From: Neelides folsomi
Taxonomy: Eukaryota; Arthropoda; Collembola; Neelipleona; Neelidae
Length of the DNA stretch: 64,000 nucleotides
Assembly (NCBI GenBank): GCA_034687125.1
Contig: JAQGBZ010000134.1
Coordinates: forward strand, 1 to 64,000
Reading direction: 5' to 3'
A program made the translations under genes and the position numbers. Positions 12,028 through 25,900 of this stretch are shown here, piece by piece. Positions within the stretch are counted from its first letter, which is position 1. Every line of letters starts with the position of its first letter. The notes below the pieces were generated by a model. The model was not told where the DNA came from. It made no database searches and saw only the letters and a list, made by a program, of their open reading frames with translations.

Positions 12028-15000
12028 CTTAACTATTACTTTAAAATATTTTGGTGAAATATCAATTAATTTAATTGTATACTTTTGATACATTTTAATC
12101 AACGGTTTGTCCTTCCAGCCACATTTAATAAATTAAAAACGCCTGCCAATAAAACAACCGAATAATGTTGAAAGATCACGAAAACAAACACCGCCGTTTT
12201 ATTGGTGTCATTTTGGAGTGAGCATGCAACACTATTGAAGTTGCTTTCAATTCTATTGCCCTATGACTCACTGGGTTGAAAACTCGATCAGTTTCATTAC
12301 CGTGACTTTCAATTGCAACCCAAATGCATAAAAGTCTGAATGAGTGTCTTGAAGATCAAATAAGAAGGAATTCTGAGTGTGCCTCTTTCGTGTCTCCTCA
12401 TTTTGGAAGGACGGAAACTAATGAACGCAGACGGGAGAAATAAACTCTAATGGAAATTGTGGCATTTGGAGTATGAGGCGGAATCTCAAGTGAGTTAAGG
12501 TTTTCTTGTATCTCCTCTCAGGCCACTGGACAAGTGAATTGTGTAATTGACACTTTCTGGATCCCAATGGGAGAAACTCACTTCATGTAGAGTAATCGAA
12601 AATGACATCAGCTTGAGATACACTTCTTCTGAAGGGTAAAAGAACAATCATATTATGCATTATATGAGATTACTAAGATTAAAGTAAACACAAGTTCTTG
12701 TTCGCATCCCTCACCTTCCAAACAAACGAGAAAACAGCGAGCTGAGTCAAAATACACATACCTAATTCAGTTATATAATATGTTAATATTTATATCTATA
12801 TCAGTATAATAGGAATTTTGGTATGTTATACAATAAATTAGCAATTTTTGATACATTTTAATGTACATATTATTATGTAAATTATCAATAAAGAAGGTAA
12901 TAGTTTTTGATGTTTCATATAAAATTCCACATAATCCCATTATTCTTCTACGATTTTATTAAAAAAAGACACAAAGCAACAATTTCTTGAGTTTTATCAT
13001 TTGTTCATAAATTCTTTTCAGATATATCACTTTTCACATGTGATTCGTATTCGTTAGTGAGTTTAGAAGAGCTTGGAAATTCTTACAGCCCTTTCCCCCC
13101 TTTCTCTTTATTGTTACCGACAATATTGGTTGGACGATAATAACTCTTCCTACATCGACCCGTTGACTTGTTGAGTTACGAGCCGAGTTTTGACAAAGAT
13201 TCTCCAAGATTTGTCAACTTTTGTTTCCTACCCTCTCTTCAGAACCATTTATTTTGTTTCGCCGACAGAATTTCTCAATTTGATTTACTATTTTGACTTA
13301 TTCTACTACTATTAAAGAATTTCTCTATTGCTCTTCACTTTAAGCTCATTATAAATAATTGATTTTAATTAGTAACTTACAATTACATTTATTTGAAACA
13401 AATCTATTAACCATTACTGCGAAAATAAATAAGTACATTATAATAAGTTGTAAAAGTTAAATGTAAATAAAAATGTTAATGCAATGTCAAAAAATTACAT
13501 TTTAAGTGATAGTACCTATTAGTAGTTCCGTATTAATGAATACTCCTTATATTAAAACGTGATAATTGAAATAATCAAATAAAGGTGCGATCATTAAATT
13601 TTACCACTTTAATTAAAGTGAAAGTTAAATATTTTATTTGAATGGCAAATCCAAGCAATTTAATCATAATCTTTAAACTAATAATCAAGAACTGCCTTTG
13701 CGCTAAAAGGGGCTGTAAAAGATGGTAGTAGTGAATGATTGAAAAATTTATGTTGCAAACGACTCGAGGGGTTAAAGATGGAATGAGGCCATGCCATTAG
13801 CGTGTAGATTTAAGCAGTCGAGCTGAGTGTAGGTAATATGGAGAGGAAGGAAGGAAGTTCTTCAATGTATGTATGTTATTCTCTTCTTGAGAAGATTTTA
13901 TAGCTTTCCCAGCAATATCCTATGATAAATGGTTTTACATTAGACTTGTATTACCAAATTGCAACATAACATTGAAAACTTTTAGCCCTTGCTATAAACC
14001 TGGTAAGACAGAATCTTTGGGAGGTATCAAAGACCTTTGGAAGGTATCAAGTCGACTAGAAAATTTGGTGAAAAGAATATACTTACATACACTCAAAAGT
14101 AGCCGACTATATGTAATGCTTCTACACTAAAGATTTTTTCCATGTATAGAATTCATGAAGGCATATATTCATAAGTTATTGCTATTAGCCATAAATAGTT
14201 AGAGCAAAATTTTTAAAAATATACCTAGATATTTATTAATTATTTTCATTTATTGTACTATATGACCAATCGAATTCTTTTAAGCTTTACAAATTGTTGG
14301 AAAAACATTATGTTAGCTAATCATATTTTAATTAACAATGGAAGTTGATAGTGAATGTCTTTGTGGTGAATTCTTATTTTTATAGAATAAATGTTCAGGT
14401 TTTTAGGTATAAACTATTACTCTGTATTTTTATTTTTGTGTTGATATTGAATTTGCGTCTAAATGATGAAATGGTTGAAATGAAGCTGATATAATTAATG
14501 TAGCGTAAAAATTTAAAGGAAACTTGAGAACTTGAAAAGATAGAAGGAGACAAAAAAGTGAAAAGGGCATGGAAGAGGAATTGGAGAGCTGAGACACGAG
14601 CTTTGTCGCTGAAAAGAAGACGAATGAAGCCCTTCATATTTCTTTTCAGTACAAATCGTCCACTCTCTCCTTCTCACCATCTTCACTGGTCTTCTTAAGA
14701 TCAAAAGAGGGCTTCTTCACGATACAAAAAGAAAGTATTTTCTTGGGGTTCCTTTGAAATTGAGATCTGGTAAAATTTATCATAAGCTATATAACATAAG
14801 AGAATTGAATTTGAGTCATAAATTTCGCTTTATTTCTTTTCAAATGGATATGTTTAAACATTAAAATTTTATTAAACAAGTTCCCGTTCGAAATACACTC
14901 TTTATTGATATTATATACATATATTACATTCTCCATTGCTTAACTTTTACAAGGCTTGCAGTTATCGGCATTTATTAAAACTAGACCCAATTTTGGAAAT

Positions 15001-15230
15001 AACTAGAAATAGTATTATTGCTGAAAAACGTTCCATTTACAACATTCTTCAATTCTGTACATATTTTTATCTCGCAATGTTAGAAACATAATATATATAC
15101 TTTATATAATATTTACAAGTAAACTAAATGTAAGTATAATATAATAGGGGAAAAACATAGTTAACAATATGACAATATCAGCATGTTTATAAAATTTTAT
15201 AAATTGGAATCGTCGAAAAATGCGAATGGC
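12028..15230. other. Non-coding stretch, mostly AT-rich, with small islands
   Basis: Small GC-richer patches lie at about 12140-12620, 13010-13260, 13680-13870 and 14500-14760; the rest is AT-rich. A 10-base inverted pair (12146-12155 with 12196-12205) could form a weak hairpin. A 20-base-period duplication lies at 14015-14050. No coding exon is recognised. Confidence 0.45.
14015..14050. repeat. Imperfect tandem duplication, 20-bp period
   Basis: CTTTGGGAGGTATCAA (14015-14030) is followed after four bases by CTTTGGAAGGTATCAA (14035-14050), 15 of 16 identical. It looks like a local slippage duplication. Confidence 0.7.
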
Positions 15231-17520
15231 GCACAAAGGGTTGAGTTTTGAAAGATATCTAAAATAGAAAGGGAAAAGCTTTACTTTTCCATTTTCGTAT
15301 TGAGTCGTGCGAGGAAGGAAGGAGTAAAACTTCGCATCAAGCTTCAGATGCTGATAGATTTGGATCTTGTTTCAGATCAAATTCTGGGATTTGTAGTTTA
15401 CTTTCATAGTCGCTCCAATGGATTTCCCCTTTTCTCGCTATGGTTATCAGGATTCAATTTCGTTTAAAATCTCCACCGTCTCCCCATGTAGTTAGGGCTG
15501 AAGGAGTTTCCTCTCTCAGCCTGTATTGTTTGAAATTAAAGATAGGATGGAGAAAGCCTTCTCAGAAATCAGGAAATGGAATCGAAGAATTGACAGCTTA
15601 CTTTTGGAGACTCCCAACTTTTCCAGAATCACGAATTTGACAAGGATGGACTCCATTCCATTTTCCTCCACGATAACGTCACTCAAGTCCAAATTGTAAC
15701 TTGTAATTTTTTCAAAAGAGATGTTCGGGATGAGAGAGCACGCAGTTAGGTTTAATATGTTATAGTTTTGGACACGAATGGGGACAATGAAGATGAGACC
15801 GAAGTTTCTATTGTTGGAGGGAAAGGAGTAATTTCTTCCTTGATGGCATGATACATTCCTGGAAAGTAGGATGAGGAGAAGGTTTTGCCCAAGAAAGGAA
15901 AGCCGTAGGGGCCGGAGATGGGACGTAAAAGTTAAAAGCCCCACCTCTCTCACTATGTCTCCTTATGGTAAGAGCGAGTCCGTGTAGTGGTGTCCATGTT
16001 CAATGTTTTTCATTTGAGGAAAGGCTCATAAAAATCCACTCAAATTAAATTGAGCGCACTTTCCCTCCGTCCTTCCCTAAGCCCTAATGACAAATTTGGA
16101 AAGATGGAACTTAAAAGTAATCTGGACCTTCTTTATTAGCCTATGGGAAAGTGGTGGACGAAAGTGAGTGGAGACTCATGCATGGGAATAGGCCACCTCT
16201 TTTGGTTCATGAAGGCGATGATGAGAGTCATTGCACAGCAAGACATCTCCTCAAAGCTTAAACCTCATCTTCGCTTTAATTCAATTGAAAAATTTGCATA
16301 TTCCACTTTCTTCCCTTCCCAATGGAATTCTCGTCCCGGGCAATTCAAAAGCTTTAAGAATTGCTTATTTGGGCGAGTGAATAAGATCCTCACTTCAAGG
16401 CGTATGAACTCTCGTCGAGGGTGCATAAGAGAGTGGATTGCATAATCACCTCTCTGTAAATTTAACAACAATGGAGAACGCGTTAACAAAATTATATCAT
16501 CTTCATTCCAATGTAAATGAATTCATTCCTCTCCCTATAAAAGTTTCAATTAGGAGTCGTAGAATTTAAAACACAATGAATATATATTTTATACGTTCCC
16601 GACGAAGGACCGTGCATCCTGGAAAACGGGAGAATGGAACCCCGCTTTGGCCAATCTCCAGGGCTCATCTTTCTGTGTAAATGCAAACGAAATCTGTAAG
16701 AGAGAACAGCTCCCCATGTACAAGATACGAGCGTAGGAAAGTGGATTTGCGAGAGAAGAGGGAGATAAGGGATTTTGAAGCCCGGCGTGGGCTTAATACA
16801 ACAATACGTGAAAAGTAATAGGTTCGGGCTCGGGCCTCATAAATTGCATAAATTTGGGCTGGGAGAGAGTAAATATTTGTGTTTGTATTTCTCGAGCACT
16901 CCCAATGTCCTCCGATGAGCTGCGGAGTATAGAGAAATTTCTCGAACGCTGAGTCGTATGTCGATGGATGATGTGGCGGGGGCTGGCTCGAACCCTTCGT
17001 GGCCTCCGCGAGGGAAACCCTCGTAAAACAGCCAAGAGAACACACTTTGCGAACACTTCCCAACTTTTCTCCTGTAAGTTGGGGCAATTGGTGGAGAACG
17101 GATCGGATCATTCTCTCTACTTTATGGCCAAACGCTGCGAGTTGGGTTCATAAAGTGACAAGTGTGCACCAAATGGTTTTCCTCCCGCCTCCGCCAACTT
17201 TCTTTCACTATGCGTACAATATAAAGGCAGACCTTCCACGGACGATGCAAAAATTGAAAGAAAGAGACTTTCATATAAGGCCGAGACCAAAACCCACACG
17301 GCTCTTGTTCAAAATTTGTTACATCTTCTTAACCAAAATTAATTTTCTCCAACCAAATTTTACTAATGTGATGCACACGATGGGGAAAGTGTGGTAACGT
17401 TCAGAATCCGCACCTTCAGCTCTAATAGAGATTCGTGTATGTAGTTGGGATTCTATTCAGATGAGATTGACTTTATGGAACATGTTCTCATACAATGTAT
17501 TAGCTGGATGAATGTATGCG
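15231..17520. other. GC-richer island with several long but unsupported open frames
   Basis: Open frames of 100-148 codons occur on both strands (minus 15516-15953, plus 16143-16445, minus 16665-17111, plus 16999-17397). They overlap one another, and none resembles a family I know. The minus frame at 15516-15953 is leucine/isoleucine-rich with many serines and has no clear repeat period. I read them as chance frames in the island. Confidence 0.45.
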
Positions 17521-18480
17521 GTGGATGCATTCAACTCCGTTGTTTTCAATTTCAACCTATTTTATCTCAGCCAATAAGATAAATACTAACTGGATGGCCT
17601 TACGCTTTTTGAATTTGAATTTTCATCTCCTCACACTCGTGCTATACATTAAGGATTGTGTTTATCTAATAATGTTTCTACCTACTAGAAAACTTATTGT
17701 TAGTACGTACATATCAGTATATTAGGTCGGATAAATTCATGCGGCATTTTATACTCCTGGCTAATTGTATGTAATATAGTTAATATAGTTAATATGTATA
17801 GTATAGTACTCGTGAAAATTGAATGGCTTATAAATAAAACCACACTGAAATACATAGTTTATTATGAATAAACGGTGCTTTTAAGTTATCGTAAAAGTCA
17901 TTAACAATCAGAACATCTAAATTGATCACAAAGCAATGAATGAAAAATATAAAAATGTCGTCAAAATGACTTTTTACGTGCATGTTATTCATTAATTTAA
18001 ACACTCCCTAGATTACAAAAAATGAACGTCGAAATAAATCCTTTCAAAGCAATGTGGAATATATACAGAGAAAAAATTCAATGGAGTCTTTGACTAATTG
18101 TAAGTACTCTATCGCATGTACCCACAACCCTAAATTAAAATATTCTCACTCTTGTATACAAATGTGCTATTAAGATTATTAGCAATTAATTATTTTAATA
18201 TAAACTTGTTATACCATTGTTCTGTATAATAAAACTAACATGTTTATAATATAGAGTATTAATACATGATATGGTTTTTATTACATTTACTAAATTTGTA
18301 AAGCAAGTTTAAATAATTACAAATAGGTAATCAGTAATCATATTCGAAATTGGAATATAGTTAAGTTTTTAAATCATTATAATATTTATGAATTATTGTT
18401 GATCCTAACATCATTAGAGCGTCCTATATTATATTATACCAATAAGAATCACTCAAATTTATGAATTATTGATTTTAGAA
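17521..18480. other. AT-rich spacer
   Basis: AT-rich, with a small tandem repeat of TAATATAGT at 17772-17795. Nothing else is visible. Confidence 0.5.
17772..17795. repeat. Short tandem repeat, 9-bp unit
   Basis: TAATATAGT is present twice with a partial third copy. Confidence 0.75.
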
Positions 18481-20940
18481 GCTTTTCCCCTTTTTTGAAT
18501 AATATTAAGTCGAAGCCAAGGGTTCAGAATATTTGATATTTAAGCTCTTCAAAAGGGCATTTAGAAAAGATTTGTCAGTCTTTGATGAATGTTGAGAGAT
18601 TTGCAGCTATGAGGAAATGTAAGGACGTTTGACAAAAATGAAATTTAAGAGGAAGGAAACGAGCAAATAGAAAAGGAGGAATAAATATTGACACAAAAGT
18701 AAATCAAAACTTGACAACATGCAATATTCAGCAATAGTAACCACCTACTCTATAAATCCAGGATGGATCGTATAATGGATCCATTTTTCAAACTGAACTA
18801 CAACTCACGCTCTCCCACCCTCATTCTCTACCCTGAGTCCTCCTTGAAAACTCTTGGGAGCGGAAAATGAAATTGGAAACTAATTGCAAGGATAAGCCGC
18901 CTGAGAAGTTCCCCTTTTCAATTTTTTCTTCCTCGGCTCACCCCATGTTGGTGGTGAGGAATTAGGGAAATGGTCGTAAAAGTCCTAGGAAGACTGTCGC
19001 TGACTAAAAGTAAACCTTGGATATAAGATACAAAGACCTTGCAGAGAAGATGGGCTTAGACGGAACCATTGGTTCCAAGATCCCTGATGTAAAGACGCTC
19101 CTTGTGGCTTTCCTTCAAGTCTACCAAGCTTTGAGAGATATTTACTATGCAGGTTTTCTCCTCCACTTTTTCTCGTCTTGAAACATGATTAATGATCTTT
19201 TGCTCGTTTCAATTTGGCCCCTCTTTAATTATTAAGGATATCAACTTCCTTCCCATCATATTTCATAATTACTCCTCGTCAGCATTTTTTAAGAACTCAA
19301 ATATTTGATTTGAATAAAAATAGCTAAAGCTGAGTGAAGCCTATTAGTGGAATTGAGTTGTCGATTATTTCTTGCATTTGAAAAAGAGATTGGATCTCTC
19401 AAGATTGAATCTCGAATTACCATTTTCTCATTTACCTCAATTATGAGCATTCAGGAAGGGTTTGGTGATGTGGCGAGGAAGACTCATCACAACTTTATTT
19501 AAATTGAAATTATATGCATGCATGCCTGCTCCTCTGGTTGTATGGGAGTTGGAAGCTATGGGTTCTTCATGGTTGGTGAGCCGGAGAGCAATTACTTTGG
19601 TCGAATCCAAGGGGAAAGAGCGGATGAGAAATTGTGAGGAGAAAACGAGGAGGGTAAAGTGAATTTTGAGAATGAAGAAGTCTTCTTCGGAAACTGTCTC
19701 TTCTAAACTCAATCAAGTCCAATTACCCACCCTCCCCAGACACCTTAAATTAAATATCCCAACTTCTCCCTTGAATATTTCTTTGATTCTCGTCGTCGTC
19801 GGTTTCACTGGGAAGTGAGCAGGCTGTTCCTGAGTTCGCGTCTTTGTCCCTCACAGATTCCAATCGAGTGAAAGTGTAATTGTTTAATATATCCTTCTCT
19901 AATTACAGCTCAGCCCCAATGACGAATAAATCAATAATTTAATCTTTTCGATCCATTAGCTCAAAATTACAAGTTTAGAGATAAATCCTCAAAGACAGTT
20001 ACAGGGAAAATCTTCCAGGCTTGAAAACCACGATTCATCATGTTCCCCAATCTGTGTATGTTTCCCCTTCCACTGGAGAACCAAACCAAAGTGTCTATAA
20101 ATAAGCCGATCTCGGAGGTAGAAATTAATATGGCTTTTAATTCTCCTCCTAAGCTTCATTAGGCTTCATCCCCTTCACATGTTTCCTGTCCATCTGGGTC
20201 GTTGAATGGGCCGAAAGAGGATTAACACTATGACTACTGCTTCATTTGATTAGTTTGCAAAGAAAATTCCACGAAATTGTAATCAACCGCCTCGCCCATT
20301 CACTCGTATATTATCTTTTTCACAAGCTCACAATGGAAGCCTCGGAAAATGTAGATCCCTTTCTCGTCCACAACTCTTCCCCGAAACGTCCGTCTCAAGC
20401 TCAATGTAGCGGGATTCCCTTATAATAAAAAGTTAGGAGGTTGATATTACACCAGCCTGCTAAATCCACATTCATATCTTTCATCTATTTATTTTCCTCG
20501 ACAAAGATTTGATCATGAGCCGAGATTAAATTTTTTTGGCCAAAGAGCCCTTTCCATGGACCTAATAATGTGAAGTAGGCATTGAGGAAAGTGGAGAAGC
20601 CCGTCTTTTCTTTTCAATGAGAAGGATGAGGGGATCGAAGTCGGAGGTCTTTTATGGGAGCTAATTAGCCGCCGCTCCCTCTGAGCCTCCACTCCACATG
20701 AGAAATATTTTTTGAATGACGCGGATTGGTATGAAGAACAAAAGTTTCCGTAATGATTCCCCTTATCCTTCCTGACCTCTTCCCACTGGTGGGTAATTGA
20801 CTCTCCAGTGATGAGGAACAAACTGTGAGAGCTTAACTAGACTCCAATTTTCTTTCATTATATTGGATCGGATAATAAGTTGAGCGAGAGGAGTCTGAAT
20901 CCTATCATCCGGATCCCATCCACAAATCATTGATTCTTTT
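18481..20940. other. GC-richer island with one exon-like segment
   Basis: Unique sequence. One segment at 19045-19152 looks like a coding exon by frame and flanking dinucleotides (listed separately). Other frames, such as minus 20513-20821, are not protein-like. Confidence 0.4.
19045..19152 (+). other. Exon-like open segment, unrecognised (candidate only)
   Basis: The segment follows TTGCAG and is followed by GT. It is 108 bases, exactly 36 codons, read in phase 2 at entry and phase 1 at exit. The frame includes KMGLDGTIGSKIPDV then KTLLVAFLQVYQALRDIYYAG, which looks like folded protein with an amphipathic helix and has ordinary codon use. The frame closes within about 10 codons if translation runs through the donor. 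The donor (GTTTTC) is weak and I recognise no family, so this may be chance in a 47-kb desert. No partner exon was identified. Confidence 0.2.
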
Positions 20941-21800
20941 ATTTTGTCCCCTAATGCCATCACGCCGATTTCCTATCTCATATCTCACTCAGCGCCGTGT
21001 ACATTTTTCTTTTATGACAATTTATTTCATGTTCTCCACTTCACGCAGTAGGAAGTCAGAAAACGACATGTATGAACCACATTCATTTCGCTTCACGTTT
21101 TTCTTTCATTCAGTCAAGTACACGTATAGTTTATAATATGAAAAATGTATATACCGATTTGAAAATACGAATATGAATATAAGAGATACATTTACTTTCA
21201 TAAATATTTGCATTTCCAAAACCCGGGAGCTAAATCCAGAATTCGATCCTCAAATGTAATATCAACGTAGAGTGTAGAATAGACAAACTTGCTTGATTCA
21301 TTTTTCTCAACATTGCATTGGACGTAAATCTAATCATTTGAAGCAAACAAACTGATACAACAAAATCAACAAACTTCGAAAATTTTATTTTTTCATGTGC
21401 TAGTAATTACGGTATACTATAAATCATATCTACTACTTACATATGCTTATGGTTAGTACAATAATTTAGTAGTTTTCGTATATTCAATAATTTAATAAAA
21501 CTCATTTCAATAAGACGTCTGGAGACTAAAAACGTAAGATAAACTTAAGCATCAATAAATATAAATAGTATGTACAATATAAATAGTATAGTAGTAAATG
21601 GTATTTTATTTTTATGTAATGCAGTTCTTTAAACTAATTTTAAGATTAAATCTTGAAATATTGTAAATGATGTATTATTTGGGTTAACAGCTTGCATTTT
21701 TAGCTAAAACTTGATATATATATAATTCAAGAAAACTGGAACATACGATACGAGTTTAATGTTTATTTATAAGATAGTAAATAATTCTAATGGTGTTAAA
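20941..21800. other. AT-rich spacer
   Basis: AT-rich with TAGTATG/TATAAATAG words near 21560-21600. I see no gene or repeat array. Confidence 0.5.
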
Positions 21801-23240
21801 ATACAATTAGATTTGGGATTGGAGATGTCCGGAGGGGCCCTGTTTTCCCTATATGGTTTATTGGATTTCACACAATTGAGTTGGTGGTTCTCGAAGCGTC
21901 CGGAGTTTTTGGAGAAAAGTGGGAGTTTTAGTCAAAGCTAATAAGAATTAAATGAATACAGATTGAGCTGTGGCTGAAGAAGAAGGAGAAATCGGATAGA
22001 TGCGGACGTAAATCGAATTTCCTCGTGTGGAGCTCCCTCCCAATTCTCCCATAATTCCGTATGCATCAGACAATATAGGCAATTCGGAATAAGATATGGA
22101 CCCGCACCAATGTTTCTCTTCGAAGAGATCTCAAAACCAAAAAGAGATTTGCATCCATCCATTTGCTCCCTCGTACTGAGAAAGCATCTCGCCAAGAGCA
22201 TCTTTGTTGCTGGAGAGGAAATGGAAATATCCAGTTGTGTGGAACAAACTCTCCCAGCCACCGTCGTGGAGGAGCTTACGTGTGGAAACGGATTCGCGAG
22301 AGCGGTAATAGGAGAAGAGAAGAAAGCCTGGTGCCTATCTCTCAATTTTCCTCTTCTTTCTCGAGGAGGTGTAGTCTCTTTTATGGAATCGCCTCCCGCC
22401 CAGGCAGATTCCCTTCCAGGGAAAGTCCTACACGGGAGCTTGGAGTGTCCTTCGGGATTCCGGCAGACAAGTTGAGTTTGAAGTGGCTCCTCCAAAATGT
22501 ATTTCTTCCAAGGGCTCCACGCCGCGTTTGGCTCATCGTTAGGAAAGACGGTTTGCGCTCCGTCAGAGGTGTTCCGACATCTCCGCCCGCCGAACCTATT
22601 GACTTTTCCTTTTAAACGGAGAAGATATTATTATAAGGAGAAGAAGAGGCTCTTAAGAATTTAGAGTGGGAAAGGAAAATAGATTTTGCAAGAGTTGAGT
22701 TCGGGGAAGTTGGAACTATTTTCATTGAAATGAGAGGGACTCGAGTCGTCCTTTTATAATGAACCAGCCACATTTCATGCCGTCTGGAGCATTTGAGGAA
22801 ATTGATTCCCCAAAAGCTTTTCTCTCTACAGCACCATCAACTACTTCGCCTTCTAATAAAGTTCAAGTCTCGTGCTTGGAAAGTCTTATTGACAAAAATA
22901 TTCATTCAATCTGGGAGTGAATCCGGGCAGATTAGTCAACTCTGACGAAAGACCTCTCGTCCTCGAACCCATCAACTTCCCCCAAATTAATCCACATGAG
23001 CATAACAAAAACAGTTTTCTTTTCATACATTAATTAGAAAGGGTGAGCTAATGGAATCTCTCCAGAAGACCGTGGAGAGGATTGAGGGGAATGGGGAAGC
23101 ATTTAGGAAAATGAAAAACCTAATGAACCAAGTGGGAACACTCATCAAGACGTCTCCCAGGTGGATTTCTTTTCATTGGAGCAAAATGTCAGGGTTTTTC
23201 TCATCTCTCTTATTAAACTTATCTTCCTTGTATTCTTCTG
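21801..23240. other. GC-richer island with three long overlapping frames
   Basis: Between 21938 and 22615 the minus strand is open for 185 codons (21938-22495) while two plus-strand frames are open for 121 and 150 codons (22110-22475 and 22163-22615). None resembles a known protein, and the compositions (many R, S, P) are as expected from GC-richer DNA. At most one could be real; I call none. Confidence 0.45.
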
Positions 23241-23820
23241 CACATTTCCAATAGTTTATTAATCAACATACTATCTTTTGTCATAAAGTCATCTCAAAAT
23301 TCAATTCAAAAGGCAAACACTTATCGTAAAAAGAAAACAAACAAGCTCATCTTTATTAAACAAATAAACGAATTAATTATTTATAAAAACTGATGCAACG
23401 CATTGCTTTACTTCATTTAAGTATTTGTTCCTTTAAAAGTTTCAAAATTAAAATGCTATTTTAAGTGGCTCTTTATTAAATTATTATGATTTATTCATTC
23501 TTTGACTTTATGTAGAATGTAACTTTTGACCCAAATGCTTCTTTTCTACTTTCTACCCTAATTCTTCTTTTATTTTAGAATTATGAATTTAAATTGAAAA
23601 GTCATAAAGGTCTCATCTTTCTTTATTTAAATTCTAAATTATATCGTATAAGAAGGAATTATAAAGTAAGACTGAACATTAATAATACATTGCATAATAC
23701 GTAGTTAAACACATAAGTATAACTTTACAATAGTATACTTGTAAGTACAAATACATACATACAAGCATACATATTTACATACTGTACATTATATTGACTA
23801 AGAATACATCTAAGAGTGGA
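23241..23820. other. AT-rich spacer with a short TACA repeat
   Basis: AT-rich; a short (TACA)n-like run lies at 23751-23772. Nothing else is visible. Confidence 0.5.
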
Positions 23821-25900
23821 ATATTATTATACATATTGTTAAAGAAGTGCCTCGAGATTCATGTTTAATTTTAAGATGAAATGTTCTCAATTTCTTCGAT
23901 GGAAAGTGTGGATCAGAGGAGAAATTGATCCGAGAGTCATTAGGAAAGGTTTGGAACAAATGATGGAATAATGATGTATTTTGAGATGATGAGATGTCTT
24001 CTTCTCGAGTTTCTTCTCGTTCCTGGAAGAGATAAAGGTAAAAGGTGATGAGAGTGATCATTAAAAGACTTTTGTTAGCTCGGAAATCACACTTCATAGG
24101 AAAGAATAAAATGGGCAATGTTATGCATGAGTTGCACCCGTAATTGGTGTCAAATATGTTTCAAAGACACATCTTACACTCGAAAAGCTTGGGGACGGAG
24201 AATAAAAAGTGAGTGAGTGAAGGGAAATGAGGTTGAGAGGGAGAGAATGGAAGAAGTGAAGTGAACCATCCATAGCATTTAAACTCCATTGGATAATTAG
24301 TCTTGACTTTGTTCCGACAACTGATTTGCATCTCGAGAGGCACTCAGAAGTTCGTAGAGACTAATTTGTTAGCCCATTACATTACAGATTCCAGATTGTT
24401 TTTTCTCCCCTTGATTAATTTGAGAGGGAGCCAGAACGGGTTCTGAGATAAAGGAATAAAAGACGTGGCTCCGCTGCCCGGCCGATGGCCCTGGCTCAAT
24501 CCGCCAAGTCCAACTCATTTCCCCTTACTTTCATTGGTCTTTTCTCATCCCCTGATATTCTCCTCATGCTCTTCAGTTGAGTCGAAACAAAAGTTTGGAG
24601 CAAAAATTAATTGCTTTCGTGCTAAAATAAAAAGACGATAAGAAAGTTTTGTTCTGGTCCTTAATCGGAGGATTCTCTCTCCATCCGCGGGGATATAAAT
24701 TCCTTCCTCCCTCACCCAAAGATGGGAATGAATTCAGACAGAGGAAAGCCGGGAGCGGGTATGGGGAACTGATAAGACTGACAGTGTGGGATTCACTCTC
24801 TCCCCAGAACACACTTTCTTTCCTTTTTACCATAATTATCGCCCCACGAGGCCAACTCTGGCCCCATGAAGAAACTCCATATAGCTAATCCATTCGCTTC
24901 ACTCCTCCACCACAATATAAATATATGAAACCTTTAAATACACACGCTCCACAAAGACCCATGGAACATACATACACTTATATGGTGGTAAGGCTATTTG
25001 AAAGCTCGTCTGCTTCCCTTGGTTCAAATTCTAGTTTTGTTTGCGGATCAAGTCATAAATCTTGTCTTGAAAAATTGCACCTCCCCGCAATTTTTTTACT
25101 TTCTCGAATCCATCTCCGTCTCACTTTACAGAGAGCGACCTAAATGTCTCTCGGCAAGTAGAAGTTCCGGCTAGGCGGATAAAACCATACGAACCATTGG
25201 AGATAAAACTTTAAGTGAATATAAAACGGAGAGTATTAAGTCTCCTTGCATACTTTCAACAACTATTTCATATTTTGTGTCGGTTCAATGAACTAAAATG
25301 ATGAAGTCCACATTTTCACCGAATCCTGGGCAAATCGAAAAACTAATTATTGAAGACTCGGGATTGATAATAAAAGGAGTGGAAGATTCTATTTGGATGC
25401 CATCAGACCTGATTCACATAATCCCTTCCAACTTTCTTACTGATGACTTTTTACTATATGGTTTCTTTTTTGTAAAGTAACGACTCTTCATTTCGGATTG
25501 AGACTTGATTACCTCGTCGGGCTTCAATATGGAGGCTATGATGAGGAAGGCGAGGAGGAATGGGAAGCCATAGAGAGAATGAATGAGAGCCGACCGATTC
25601 CAAATCCCTCTAATAAATCTTGGACAGAGAAGAGACGGGGTCTCAAAGCCATATGATCCTTACCTTTGTCAGGAGACTCCCCTGCCAGATCTATGAAAGT
25701 CATCTGATTCACCGTAGAAATCAAAGAAACCTTTCATCGCTTCAAATTGGGAAGAGGGAAAGTGAAGTGGAATATTTCAATTGAAATGGCAGCCCTCGAG
25801 TGCATTATATTCTAATGCGAGGGTCGAGCGTCCTCCAAATACCCGTAAAATCCAAGTACTATTCATTTGAACAACCCACCGATGGGCAGAACCACAAATT
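23821..25900. other. GC-richer island
   Basis: Unique sequence. A tRNA-like B-box word (GGTTCAAATTC near 25020) was examined: its T-stem pairs poorly and no acceptor stem forms. Short frames on both strands are not protein-like. Confidence 0.45.

Noticed and set aside
12146-12205. 10-bp inverted pair (CCAATAAAAC with GTTTTATTGG) as a possible small MITE or terminator
   Set aside because: Too short, with no target duplication and no related sequence around it.
15516-15953. 145-codon leucine-rich minus-strand frame, considered as a leucine-rich-repeat protein
   Set aside because: There is no regular 20-24 residue period and no LxxLxLxxN pattern; it is overlapped by plus-strand frames.
25000-25060. 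tRNA-like B-box (GGTTCAAATTC) with an upstream GGTGGTAAGGC-like word
   Set aside because: The T-stem has a mismatch and a G-T pair, and no 7-bp acceptor stem forms with the expected spacing.
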